From: Bacteroidetes bacterium UBA1935
Lineage (GTDB): Bacteria; Bacteroidota; Bacteroidia; Chitinophagales; Chitinophagaceae
Direction of reading: 5' to 3'
DNA: 64,000 nt
NCBI GenBank assembly: GCA_002337045.1
Contig: DDFF01000008.1
Location: 62,001 to 126,000, forward strand
Below, in pieces: positions 42,883 through 51,415 of the stretch (the stretch's first letter is position 1; each line of letters starts with the position of its first letter). The notes below the pieces were generated by a model, which ran no database searches, was not told the DNA's origin, and saw only the letters and a list, made by a program, of their open reading frames with translations. Both the position numbers and the translations under genes were made by a program.

Positions 42883-43773
42883 TTAGAGTTTAACTACAAA
42901 TATTTCTTTGTTACCTATTTTAAATTTTATGTCTGTGTCTTTGAGATTGTCTGTTACGTTTTCTACTCTTTTTGTTACTGCACTGGCTATCATACTTGCT
43001 CCTTCTCTTTTGTTTTTGCTGATGGGCAACATATCCAGCAAGCGCCTTCTTTGTTTTTGTGGTTGATTATTCAGTTCTTCTGTTGGTTCGCTAGCTTCTT
43101 CTACTTTTGTTGGTTTTTCTGTTTGCTGTGCTATTACTTGTTGCACATGTTCATTTTCAGGTTTGTAAGCAGGTTGTTGTTGTGCAGGTGTTGTTTTCTC
43201 TTCTTTAGCAATTCGTATTTCTTCTTTAGGTTGTTTTTCAATTACAGTTTCAGGCTTTCTGTTCCTTTCTATAGACTTTCTACTTTCTACTTTCGACTCA
43301 CCACTTGCAATATTGTTTTCATGGTTAACAGGACCTATCGGGTTTGAATGGAGCTCTTCTCTGTTGGAGTCCTTTTCGGTTTTATTATTATCAATTACAG
43401 GTGTTGGTTGTGTTGAAACGGGTTGTGTTGTTGCAGGTGTATTGCTAGCTACCGCCGGGCTGTCCGGGGTATCGCCACCTTGCCTGAAGATTGTCACGGC
43501 AAACAATAATACCGCTGCGGCTGCCGCATACATCCACCATGTGCGCATACCTATGGTACGTCCGCCTGCGGGTGGAGCTTTCATCAGCTGGTCTTTATTG
43601 GCATATACCATTGTGGTATCGGGTACCAGTTTGGTAGCTGAGTATGCCTCCAGCTCTTTGGCCAGCTCAGGGTTGGCAGCTACAAAGTCCATCAGGGCTT
43701 TGGTTTCTGCCTCATTCAGCTCTCCGTCTGCGTACATCATCATGTACTCTTCATAATTCTCCAGGTTCACCAT
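42883..43773 (-). CDS. Putative anti-sigma factor (membrane protein)
   Basis: The 296-residue protein has an acidic N-terminal domain with the zinc-finger-anti-sigma-like look ENYEEYMMMYADGELNEAE but no zinc ligands. A single membrane helix (WWMYAAAAAVLLFAVTIF, about residues 79-97) follows. The long periplasmic region is rich in Thr, Pro, Glu and Lys (about 100-240) and ends with KFKIGNKEIFVVKL. It follows the sigma gene by six bases, which is the usual place of an anti-sigma factor. The assignment rests on this layout and the membrane topology. Confidence 0.75.
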   Translation of the reverse strand: MVNLENYEEYMMMYADGELNEAETKALMDFVAANPELAKELEAYSATKLVPDTTMVYANKDQLMKAPPAGGRTIGMRTWWMYAAAAAVLLFAVTIFRQGGDTPDSPAVASNTPATTQPVSTQPTPVIDNNKTEKDSNREELHSNPIGPVNHENNIASGESKVESRKSIERNRKPETVIEKQPKEEIRIAKEEKTTPAQQQPAYKPENEHVQQVIAQQTEKPTKVEEASEPTEELNNQPQKQRRRLLDMLPISKNKREGASMIASAVTKRVENVTDNLKDTDIKFKIGNKEIFVVKL

Positions 43774-43779
43774 CGCTAT

Positions 43780-44262
43780 TTATATTACGTTTTCAACACT
43801 TATTAAATATTCCTTCAGTACTTTGCGGGCGCGGTGCAGGTATACTTTTACCTGACTTTCGTTCAGTCCCGTTATTTGTCCTATCTCCTCGTAGCTGTAG
43901 CCCTCATAGTCCTTCAGCAGTACCAGCGCTCTTGACTGTTCGTCGAGTTTGGTCAGTGCACGTTCCAAAACCCGTTTCAGGTCACTTTGCCCCTGTGTTA
44001 CGCTGCGGTTATCATCTATTTCCTCTTTGTAGCTCATCCTGCTCTGTTTCCTGTAGTTGTCTATAGACTGGTTGTACGCTACCTGAAACAGAAAGGCTTT
44101 TGCCTTGGCGGGTGCCACATTTTCCCTTTTCTGCCACAATACTTCGAAGCTGTTCTGTACTACATCCCTCGCGTCCTCCTCGTTGCCTGTACATTTACAG
44201 GCAAAGCGGAAAAGTGCATCAGCCCACTCTTTAACGCAGTTATTGTAATCTTTAAGCTCCAT
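43780..44262 (-). CDS. ECF RNA polymerase sigma factor
   Basis: This 160-residue sigma-70 family protein has region 2 (EDARDVVQNSFEVLWQKRE, FLFQVAYNQSIDNYRKQSR) and region 4 (LDEQSRALVLLKDYEGYSYE, then EIGQITGLNESQVKVYLHRA). It is Bacteroidota-type ECF size. Divergent from the pseudouridine synthase, it leads an operon of anti-sigma and barrel proteins and may direct its own promoter in response to a cell-envelope signal. Confidence 0.93.
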   Translation of the reverse strand: MELKDYNNCVKEWADALFRFACKCTGNEEDARDVVQNSFEVLWQKRENVAPAKAKAFLFQVAYNQSIDNYRKQSRMSYKEEIDDNRSVTQGQSDLKRVLERALTKLDEQSRALVLLKDYEGYSYEEIGQITGLNESQVKVYLHRARKVLKEYLISVENVI

Positions 44263-44314
44263 TCCTTAGTATATAGCTGTGACAACAAAAATGTTACAGA
44301 TTTTTCAAAAAAAC

Positions 44315-44343
44315 TTTAGTCCCCCGTAAAGATTGTACCTTTG
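44315..44343 (+). promoter_or_regulatory. Promoter of the pseudouridine synthase gene
   Basis: TACCTTTG (44336-44343) fits TAnnTTTG, and TTTA (44315-44318) stands 21 bases upstream as a weak -33. The ATG is at 44373. Confidence 0.6.
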
Positions 44344-44372
44344 CAGCTTATCATATTGAATAAAACTGAATA

Positions 44373-46133
44373 ATGAGGAATAATCCATCTTCCGGCAAAG
44401 GTAGGGACGGCGATAAAAAAGGCTTTGAAAAGAGAGGTACCGGCAAACCGGCAGGAGGCTTCAAAAAGCCTGCGGGCAGGGATAAACGTGATGACGAGGC
44501 AGGCCCTAAAAGGAGTTTTGACCGTGATGATAGGAGCAAACGCTCATTTTCTAAAGACGGAGCAGACCGTCCGAAGCGTTCTTTCCCTAAAGATGGGGAA
44601 GACAGGCCAAAGCGCAGTTTCAGCAGAGATGGCGAAGACCGCCCTAAACGCAGCTTCAGCCGCGATGGTGAGGACAAACCAAAGCGCAGCTTCGACAAAC
44701 CATTCAATAAAGACCGCAAATTTGACAACGACCGCCCTAAGCGCTCGTTTGATAAAGATGGCGACCGTCCTAAACGTTCATTCAGCAAGGATGGTGAAGA
44801 TCGCCCTAAGCGCAGTTTCAGCCGCGATGGAGAAGATAAACCAAAACGTAGCAGCTACGAGAAATCGCCTTACAATAAAGATCGCAAGTTTGACAGCGAC
44901 CGCCCTAAGCGCTCGTTCGATAAAGACGGTGACCGTCCTAAACGCTCATTCAGCAAAGATGGAGAAGATCGCCCGAAACGCAGTTTCAGCCGCGATGGGG
45001 AAGACAAGCCAAAGCGCAGCTATGACAAGGATAAAAAAGGCTTTGATAAAGAGGGTAAAGGCGGCAAATTCGATAAAAAAGACAACCGTCCTGAAAGCAA
45101 AAAGAAGTTTTCAGAGCGCAACATATTTAAGGAAGATAAGCCCGCCCGTCCGGTAGAGGATTACGAAAAGAACTTTGTAACCCCTAAAGAGTTTGAAAAA
45201 ACACTGGGAGAGGGTAAGAAACTTACCATCAAGAAAGGTGAGCGTGCCGAAGATTTCGACAAGCCATTCCCGCTGGGTTCTCGCAAAGTAAGTGGCCCGT
45301 TCCGCAAAAACGAGGCTGAGAACTACGAAAAAGCCAAGCAGGAATACTACGCCAAGAAAGACGAAACAAAGAGAAAGCGCTTCCGCAAAGACGAAGAAGA
45401 AGAGCAGGAAGAAAAAGAAGTAAAGGAAATGACGCTGAACAAGTACATAGCGCATAGCGGTACTTGCAGCAGAAGGGAAGCGGCAGAAATGGTGAAGAAA
45501 GGAAAGGTGAAGGTAAACGGCGAGCTGATGCTTGACCCGGGCTATCGTGTTCTGGAGTTTGACGAAGTAACGATTGCCGGTAAAAAACTATCTCCGCAAC
45601 GCAACCGTGTATATCTGTTGCTGAACAAGCCTAAAGGATACATCACTACTACAGACGACCCGCAGGGCCGCGATACTGTGATGGACTTGGTGGCAGGTGC
45701 AGAGGTAGACAGGCTGTACCCTGTTGGCAGGCTGGATAGAAACACTACTGGTTTGCTGCTGCTGACAAACGATGGCGACCTTGCACAGAAACTATCGCAC
45801 CCAAGCTACGAGACCAAGAAAGTATACCAGGTAACACTGGATAAGCCCGTAACGAAGAAAGACTTTGAAGCAATACTGGCAGGCCTTGAACTGGAAGATG
45901 GCCCTGTAGTGGTAGATGCGCTTTCTTATCTGGATGAGAAAAACGAAATAGGTATAGAAATACACAGTGGTCGCAACCGCATCGTCCGCCGCATATTTGA
46001 GAGCCTCGGCTATGTGGTAGAAAAACTGGACCGTGTGATGTATGCAGGGCTTACCAAGAAAAATCTCCCACGCGGTAAATGGCGCCTGCTGGAAGAAAAA
46101 GAAGTAATACTGCTGAAACACTTTAAAATATAA
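44373..46133 (+). CDS. rRNA pseudouridine synthase with long repetitive N-terminus
   Basis: The C-terminal 235 residues (from about 352) form an RluB/RsuA-type enzyme: an S4 domain (LNKYIAHSGTCSRREAAEMV) and the catalytic core with VGRLDRNTTGLLLLT (nucleophile Asp). EIHSGRNRIVRRIFESLGY follows near the end. It likely modifies 23S or 16S rRNA. The first 350 residues are a disordered, highly charged extension with 13 copies of PKRS in repeats such as PKRSFSRDGEDK, which is far longer than the usual tail. It could bind RNA. The amidohydrolase gene begins five bases after the stop. Confidence 0.9.
   Translation: MRNNPSSGKGRDGDKKGFEKRGTGKPAGGFKKPAGRDKRDDEAGPKRSFDRDDRSKRSFSKDGADRPKRSFPKDGEDRPKRSFSRDGEDRPKRSFSRDGEDKPKRSFDKPFNKDRKFDNDRPKRSFDKDGDRPKRSFSKDGEDRPKRSFSRDGEDKPKRSSYEKSPYNKDRKFDSDRPKRSFDKDGDRPKRSFSKDGEDRPKRSFSRDGEDKPKRSYDKDKKGFDKEGKGGKFDKKDNRPESKKKFSERNIFKEDKPARPVEDYEKNFVTPKEFEKTLGEGKKLTIKKGERAEDFDKPFPLGSRKVSGPFRKNEAENYEKAKQEYYAKKDETKRKRFRKDEEEEQEEKEVKEMTLNKYIAHSGTCSRREAAEMVKKGKVKVNGELMLDPGYRVLEFDEVTIAGKKLSPQRNRVYLLLNKPKGYITTTDDPQGRDTVMDLVAGAEVDRLYPVGRLDRNTTGLLLLTNDGDLAQKLSHPSYETKKVYQVTLDKPVTKKDFEAILAGLELEDGPVVVDALSYLDEKNEIGIEIHSGRNRIVRRIFESLGYVVEKLDRVMYAGLTKKNLPRGKWRLLEEKEVILLKHFKI
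44706..45016 (+). repeat. Tandem coding repeats within the pseudouridine synthase gene
   Basis: Two near-identical 143-base copies (44706-44848 and 44874-45016) stand at a period of 168 bases (56 codons). Each is built of shorter units of about 11-12 codons with the PKRS core. The phase is kept at codon level, so it is a coding repeat, not a CRISPR array. Confidence 0.85.
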
Positions 46134-46138
46134 CAACC

Positions 46139-47296
46139 GTGCTGCTTACAGCATCCAGGATACACGACGGCATCAATTGGCTGCCCGAAGGTTCGGTAAT
46201 AGAAACAGCAACAGATGGCACTATTATAGCCATACACGGTGCTGAGAAACAAACTGAAGCAACACACTACGAAGGCATACTGGCTCCGGGCTTTGTAAAC
46301 GTACACTGCCACCTGGAGCTATCGCATATGAAAGGTATCATACCCGAGCATACTGGGCTGGTGCCTTTTCTGCAACAGGTAATGCAGCATCGTTTTGGCT
46401 TTACATACGAGCAAAAGACAGAAGCACGCCAACGTGCCTTCAGCGAAATGCAGGATAATGGCATAGTAGCCGTAGGTGATATCTGCAATACCAACGATAC
46501 ACTTCCCGAGCGTGCGAGCGGAAAGATGCACTTTCACAGTTTTACAGAGGCTATCGGCTTTAATGAAATGCCCGTAAAGCAATTTGAATATGCCGTAAAA
46601 ACCTACGATGCTTTTGCTGCACAGGATAGCGATACGCATATCCTCAACCAGAGCATTGTTCCTCACGCACCGTACTCGGTATCTTATGCGTTGTTCAAAC
46701 TGATAGACCAGCACAATCCTGAAAGCATTATATCCATCCACAATCAGGAAACACCTGCAGAGGACGAGTTTTATAAAAGCAAAGAAGGTGCGGTACGCAC
46801 ATTGCTGAGTGGTTTGGGTATAGATGATGCATTCTTTCACCCGAGTGGTAAGTCGTCCCTGCAAACATATATGCGCTGGATGGCACCTACACACCGTCTG
46901 GTGCTGATACACAATACCTATACTACAGAGGCAGACGTAACCGCTGTGCAGCGCCTGCTGCCCGATGTGTACTGGTGCCTGTGCCCCAATGCCAATATGT
47001 ATATAGAAAACCGCCTGCCAGATATTAACCTGCTGCTGCGTGATGCCAATAATATATGCATAGGTACAGACAGCCTGTCGTCCAATCATCAGCTGAGCAT
47101 CATGGCAGAGCTGCAAACCATCAAACAACAATACCCCAATATAGACTGGAGCACCCTGCTGCGCTGGGCTACATGGAATGGTGCACGCGCCCTGCAAATG
47201 CATCACACCGTAGGCAAAATAGAAGAAGGCAAAACACCCGGCATTGTGCAGATAGCCGATATAGATGGGGCGGGTAGTGTGAAGCGTATTGTCTAA
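46139..47296 (+). CDS. Amidohydrolase superfamily protein (chlorohydrolase/SsnA-like)
   Basis: The 385-residue metal-dependent hydrolase has the first His pair in NVHCHLELSH (His56 and His58), a later His in VPHAPYSVS, SIHNQETPAED, and a conserved Asp in IGTDSLSSNH. This arrangement fits the deaminase/chlorohydrolase group, such as guanine or cytosine deaminase-like enzymes. The substrate is unknown. The start is GTG at 46139, five bases after the pseudouridine synthase stop, with no ATG nearby. Co-transcription with that gene is very likely. Confidence 0.82.
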   Translation: MLLTASRIHDGINWLPEGSVIETATDGTIIAIHGAEKQTEATHYEGILAPGFVNVHCHLELSHMKGIIPEHTGLVPFLQQVMQHRFGFTYEQKTEARQRAFSEMQDNGIVAVGDICNTNDTLPERASGKMHFHSFTEAIGFNEMPVKQFEYAVKTYDAFAAQDSDTHILNQSIVPHAPYSVSYALFKLIDQHNPESIISIHNQETPAEDEFYKSKEGAVRTLLSGLGIDDAFFHPSGKSSLQTYMRWMAPTHRLVLIHNTYTTEADVTAVQRLLPDVYWCLCPNANMYIENRLPDINLLLRDANNICIGTDSLSSNHQLSIMAELQTIKQQYPNIDWSTLLRWATWNGARALQMHHTVGKIEEGKTPGIVQIADIDGAGSVKRIV

Positions 47297-47326
47297 CTTT
47301 TATAACCTATCCAATTTGTAAAGTAT

Positions 47327-47563
47327 ATGGATGCTATCAAAACAAAAGACGACTTCATAAATTTTGTTCATTCATTGCAGAGTGGGTTAAATGCTAAGCC
47401 ATCACAATGGGAGAATCATACACTTGATTCCTATTTAGGTGCAATTGCTTCATGGGTAAGGGATATGAATGGCTACTATGAAAATACAGGTAAACCCGTT
47501 CCTGAAGATGTCAATTGGTCTGTCTTTGCTGATATTCTAAAAGCTGCAAGTATTTACGAATAA
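47327..47563 (+). CDS. Small DUF7660-like protein
   Basis: The 78-residue soluble protein reads MDAIKTKDDFINFVHSLQS at the start and WVRDMNGYYENTGKPVPED, then WSVFADILKAASIYE near the end. This resembles the small DUF7660 family that I recall from several phyla; its function is unknown. It follows the amidohydrolase by 30 bases and comes before a terminator. Family assignment is from memory and moderately sure. Confidence 0.65.
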   Translation: MDAIKTKDDFINFVHSLQSGLNAKPSQWENHTLDSYLGAIASWVRDMNGYYENTGKPVPEDVNWSVFADILKAASIYE

Positions 47564-47576
47564 TATAGAGTCAATA

Positions 47577-47606
47577 AAAAAGCGCCACTACAAAGTGGCG
47601 CTTTTC
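47577..47606. terminator. Bidirectional terminator
   Basis: AGCGCCACT (47581-47589) and AGTGGCGCT (47594-47602) pair perfectly around ACAA, flanked by an A run and TTTT, between the DUF7660-like gene and the convergent lipoprotein gene. Confidence 0.9.
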
Positions 47607-47625
47607 AATATCAATAAGGATATAA

Positions 47626-48471
47626 CTATTTTATCGGCTCATCAGCAGCAAGGTTGAATTCCCTTGTTACTTCTGTGTTGTCGCCCTGTACTTTATTGCC
47701 ATCTTTGTCTGTCAGTGTCAGCATAATGCTTGGTTTGCCAAGTGAAACATTTTTCAGCATATAAGGCTTCCATGTTTTCAGTACAAACGTAGTATCAACA
47801 CCATCTGCTACCAGATGCGCTTTTACATTCAGTCCTGTATCGCTCAGTTGTCCGTTCCATACATAGAAATCTAGCAACAGATTGTCTGTATTGTTTTTGC
47901 CTATGTAGTCGCCTTTTGGCCTGCTGTAGAATACCATTGGTGTTTTAGGCTCTGCCAGTTTTTCCAGCTTACCTTTTTCGTCAATCTTAAAGTGGTACAA
48001 TGCAGATGCTCCCTTCGCCTTGATAGATTCGTGGTAAGAGCGAGAAAGGAATACCAGTACATAGTGTTCGCCGCCTTTTGGCAATACCACCTCATGCTTA
48101 GGCTCGTACAGCGCTGTGTATGGTTTGTTGTCTATGATGAAGTGGATGTGCTGTCCTTTGTCGGAATTATTGCACATTTTCTGTGCAGCATCTGTAGTCT
48201 GGTTCTTCAGTTCGTAGTTCTTTACATTAAAGCTGAAAGCCAGTTTTACAGAGTCTGTACCCTGTGCGGTAGCTTTTACATCTGCAATGCTTAGTTGCGC
48301 ATCCGGAAACTCAGGCGAAGCCGAAAAATCTGCCAGTTCTACCGCTGGTTTTGCAGCTACAACTGCTGTGTCGCTTACAGCCGTGCCTTCACCCTTATTT
48401 TCACCCCCGCACGATGCCAACAGCAGCGTAGCGCCTGCCAGTATAGCCGTCAATCCTTTTATATGTGCCAT
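47626..48471 (-). CDS. Hypothetical lipoprotein
   Basis: The ATG at 48471 (281 aa) is chosen because it starts the signal peptide; another ATG six codons upstream adds nothing. The lipobox is LLASCGG. The mature part looks like two beta-sandwich halves: one with KLAFSFNVKNYELKNQT, a His-rich HIHFIIDNKPY and HEVVLPKGGEHYVLVFLSRS, the second with FYVWNGQLSDTGLNVKAHL. The HIHF and EHYV elements and the length recall copper- or phosphate-related periplasmic proteins, but I do not recognise the family. Divergent from the Bat fragment. Confidence 0.75.
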   Translation of the reverse strand: MAHIKGLTAILAGATLLLASCGGENKGEGTAVSDTAVVAAKPAVELADFSASPEFPDAQLSIADVKATAQGTDSVKLAFSFNVKNYELKNQTTDAAQKMCNNSDKGQHIHFIIDNKPYTALYEPKHEVVLPKGGEHYVLVFLSRSYHESIKAKGASALYHFKIDEKGKLEKLAEPKTPMVFYSRPKGDYIGKNNTDNLLLDFYVWNGQLSDTGLNVKAHLVADGVDTTFVLKTWKPYMLKNVSLGKPSIMLTLTDKDGNKVQGDNTEVTREFNLAADEPIK

Positions 48472-48523
48472 GTTCTTAATTTTTGTCAAAGCTAAGGGCT
48501 AATTTTTAGAAAAATTTTAAGTA

Positions 48524-48550
48524 TTTGATATTTCTGAACGATTACATTTG
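48524..48550 (+). promoter_or_regulatory. Promoter of the DUF58/BatA genes
   Basis: TTTG (48524-48527) and TACATTTG (48543-48550) lie 19 bases apart start to start, a close match to the Bacteroidota sigma consensus. The DUF58 ATG is at 48577. Confidence 0.75.
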
Positions 48551-48576
48551 TCATCTGAAAAAACGCGCCTGATAAG

Positions 48577-49446
48577 ATGCTTACAACGGCAGAAATACTG
48601 AAACGTGTAAGACAGATAGAGATTAAAACCCGAGGGTTGAGTAATCACATATTTGCAGGAGAATACCACTCCGCATTCAAAGGTAGGGGTATGTCCTTCA
48701 GCGAAGTACGCGAATACGCCCCCGGCGATGATGTGAAGTTTATAGACTGGAACGTAACGGCCCGTTTCTCTCACCCGTTTGTAAAGGTTTTTGAAGAAGA
48801 GCGTGAACTGATTGTAATGCTGTTGGTAGACGTGAGTGGCAGCTCTCTGTTTGGTACCAGCAAACGCCTGAAGCGCGAACTGATTACAGAAGTTAGTGCA
48901 GTGCTTTCGTTTTCAGCAGCTACCAACAACGATAAAGTAGGTGTTATCTTCTTCAGCGATAAGGTAGAGAAATTCATACCCCCTAAAAAAGGACGCAGCC
49001 ATATTCTGCGCATCATCCGCGAGCTGATAGCACTGGAGCCTGAACAAAAAGCGGGTACCAATATCAAAGCTGCGTTGGAATATCTGAATCAGGTACAGAA
49101 GAAAAAGAGTATTACTTTCCTGATGAGCGATTTCATCAGCAAACCATACGAACAGCAATTGCAACTGGCTGCCCGCAAGCACGATCTTGTAGGCATACAG
49201 ATATACGATAAGCACGACCGTGAACTGCCGCAGGCAGGCTTGGTACAACTGATGGATGCAGAGAGCGGTATTATGCAATGGGTAGATACGGACGATAAAT
49301 CTGTACGTGCGCAATATGCCAACAGTTTCGACCAGCATCAGAAATACTGCGTACAGGCATTCCGCAAAAGCGGTGCACAGTTGCTGGATATACGTACGGA
49401 TGCAGATTATGTGAAATCGTTGCAAACATTCTTTAAAGCAAGATAA
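48577..49446 (+). CDS. DUF58 domain protein (Bat operon)
   Basis: The 289-residue protein has the DUF58 core REYAPGDDVKFIDWNVTAR (45-63) followed by a von Willebrand A-like region with the MIDAS-type DVSGSS (from Asp85). It is usually the second gene of the Bat aerotolerance/MoxR-coupled operons. No MoxR ATPase is upstream here: the neighbour is a divergent lipoprotein. It ends two bases before the next gene. Confidence 0.92.
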   Translation: MLTTAEILKRVRQIEIKTRGLSNHIFAGEYHSAFKGRGMSFSEVREYAPGDDVKFIDWNVTARFSHPFVKVFEEERELIVMLLVDVSGSSLFGTSKRLKRELITEVSAVLSFSAATNNDKVGVIFFSDKVEKFIPPKKGRSHILRIIRELIALEPEQKAGTNIKAALEYLNQVQKKKSITFLMSDFISKPYEQQLQLAARKHDLVGIQIYDKHDRELPQAGLVQLMDAESGIMQWVDTDDKSVRAQYANSFDQHQKYCVQAFRKSGAQLLDIRTDADYVKSLQTFFKAR

Positions 49447-49448
49447 GC

Positions 49449-50408
49449 ATGAGGGCAAGGCTATATACATATCGCGTATTGCTGCTGCTGTTACTGGCAG
49501 GCTATACTTCTTTTGCACAGGAAGAAAAAGCGGGTGCGCGCATAGATGTCGCACAGATAACCGTAGGAGATCAGGCAAGACTGTTTGTAGAAGCACAGCA
49601 CAACCCCGCAACGAGTAAGCTGCAATGGGCGACCATACCCGATACATTCAACGGACTGGAAATAGTAGAAAAGGGCAAGATAGATACCATCAAAAACGGC
49701 AATATCGTTACCTATAAGCAGCGCCTACTAATTACGGGTTTTGACTCCGGTATGCACGTAGTGCCAAGGTTTATATTTACCGTATTGCCCAACAGTGGCA
49801 CGCCACAAACCTTGCAGACAGATTCATTCCCTATATTGGTGCAGCCTGTAGCGGTAGATACTACAAAACCATTCAAGGGTATTAAAGATATAGTAGGTGT
49901 CGAGTCTTCGTGGAAGGACTACATTGGCTACATAATAGGTGGCATACTGCTGGCTGTGCTGATTGCAGTAGTTATAGTGTACCTGCGCAAAAGAAAGCAG
50001 CCTGCACCTGCGCCAATACCCGAAGGGCCAAAAGAAACACCAAACGAAAAAGCCATTCGTTTGTTGAATGAACTGGAACAACAAAAGCTTTGGGAGAATA
50101 ACAACCCGAAAGAATACCATACACAACTGGTTGACATCTTGCGCATATACATGGAAGAACGCTTTGGTGTAAATGTGATGGAACTGACATCGGACGAGAT
50201 ACTGCAAAAAGTAGCATTGCATAGAGAGATGACAACACATAGGATGCTGTTGACAAACATCTTTTACATAGCAGACCTTGCCAAGTTTGCCAAGGCACAG
50301 CCTACACCACAAGAGCATATGGCAGCTATGGACTATGCAAAGCAATTCATTATGGCTACAAAGCCTGTAGTAGTTGTTGAACCTCAAAACCCACCAACTG
50401 CATCATGA
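49449..50408 (+). CDS. BatD-like/DUF4381-type membrane protein
   Basis: The 319-residue protein has a signal peptide (to TSFAQ), an extracytoplasmic beta-rich part (about 25-155: KAGARIDVAQITVGDQARLF, then YKQRLLITGFDSGMHVVPRF), a membrane helix (YIGYIIGGILLAVLIAVVIVY), and a helical cytoplasmic tail. The order fits the small gene between DUF58 and BatA in many Bacteroidota. It ends with an ATGA overlap to batA. Confidence 0.8.
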   Translation: MRARLYTYRVLLLLLLAGYTSFAQEEKAGARIDVAQITVGDQARLFVEAQHNPATSKLQWATIPDTFNGLEIVEKGKIDTIKNGNIVTYKQRLLITGFDSGMHVVPRFIFTVLPNSGTPQTLQTDSFPILVQPVAVDTTKPFKGIKDIVGVESSWKDYIGYIIGGILLAVLIAVVIVYLRKRKQPAPAPIPEGPKETPNEKAIRLLNELEQQKLWENNNPKEYHTQLVDILRIYMEERFGVNVMELTSDEILQKVALHREMTTHRMLLTNIFYIADLAKFAKAQPTPQEHMAAMDYAKQFIMATKPVVVVEPQNPPTAS

Positions 50409-51415
50409 GTGCTTTGTTAGATTTTAAACACCTCAGTTTTGCGCAGCCGCTGTTCTTCGGTTTGTTGTTGCTGATACCGTTCATCATCTGGTGGCAGCAA
50501 CGCAGCAAAACAAAAGACAACCCTGCTATCAGGCTTACAACATTGGCAGGTATAGCAAGGGTGCAGCCTACATGGCGTGTACGTATGCGCCCGCTCTTGT
50601 TTGTACTGCGTTTACTGGCATTAGCAGCACTTATTACAGCACTTGCACGCCCGCAAACAACTAACACAACGGAGAATATAGACAGTGAGGGTGTAGACAT
50701 CGTAATGTCGATAGACGTATCGGGGAGTATGTTGGCAGAAGACCTGCAACCAAACCGTATAGAAGCTGCGAAAAAAGTAGCTCTGAACTTTGTAGACAGC
50801 CGCCCAACAGACAGGCTTGGTCTGGTTATCTTCTCGGGCGAAAGCTTTACACAATGTCCCATCACCATAGACCATAACGTACTGAAAGAACAGCTTAGCA
50901 ATATAAAGAGCGGCATGCTGCAGGATGGCACTGCCATAGGTATGGGGCTTGCTACAGGTGTTGACCGCCTGCGCTATGCAAAAGGCAAAAGCCGTGTGCT
51001 GATACTGCTGACAGATGGCGTAAACAACACAGGCCTTATAGACCCGATGACGGCACTGGAAATTGCCAAAGCATATAAAGTGCGTGTGTATACAATTGGC
51101 GTGGGTAGTATGGGACAGGCTCCGTACCCTGTGCAGACACCTTTTGGCATACAGAAGCAGATGATGCCTGTGCAGATAGACGAACCACTGATGCGCAAGA
51201 TAGCCACCGAAACAGGCGGCAAGTATTACAGGGCTACGAACAACTCATCGCTGGCTAATATCTATAAAGACATAGACAAACTGGAGAAGACCAAGATTGA
51301 AATAAGTAGCTATAAGCAATACACAGAGCTATTCTTTCCTTTTGCTCTTATAGCTATTGTGTGTTTGCTGCTTGAGGCTGTGCTCCGCTATACTGTGCTG
51401 AGAAGTGTAACCTGA
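50405..51415 (+). CDS. batA: BatA-like VWA domain membrane protein
   Basis: The 336-residue protein has membrane helices at the start (LFFGLLLLIPFIIWW, 16-30; LLFVLRLLALAALITAL, 64-80) and end (FPFALIAIVCLLLEAVLRYT). A VWA domain with a complete MIDAS DVSGSM (104-109) and TDG motif lies between. BatA is implicated in stress and oxygen tolerance in some anaerobes. No batB, batC or batD follows. Its last 87 bases overlap the convergent transglutaminase-like gene. Confidence 0.9.
   Translation: MSALLDFKHLSFAQPLFFGLLLLIPFIIWWQQRSKTKDNPAIRLTTLAGIARVQPTWRVRMRPLLFVLRLLALAALITALARPQTTNTTENIDSEGVDIVMSIDVSGSMLAEDLQPNRIEAAKKVALNFVDSRPTDRLGLVIFSGESFTQCPITIDHNVLKEQLSNIKSGMLQDGTAIGMGLATGVDRLRYAKGKSRVLILLTDGVNNTGLIDPMTALEIAKAYKVRVYTIGVGSMGQAPYPVQTPFGIQKQMMPVQIDEPLMRKIATETGGKYYRATNNSSLANIYKDIDKLEKTKIEISSYKQYTELFFPFALIAIVCLLLEAVLRYTVLRSVT

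Noticed and set aside
44351..44788. Minus-strand open frame of about 145 residues opposite the PKRS repeats
   Set aside because: It is the antisense shadow of the repeats, is low-complexity (Leu/Arg/Ser), and has no promoter or homology; the plus-strand frame is the real gene.
44706..45016. CRISPR-like direct repeats
   Set aside because: Period and mutations follow codons of the pseudouridine synthase; there are no spacers of unique sequence and no cas genes.
46319..47206. Minus-strand frame of 295 codons opposite the amidohydrolase
   Set aside because: Cys/His/Gln-rich nonsense translation, antisense to a gene with clear catalytic motifs.
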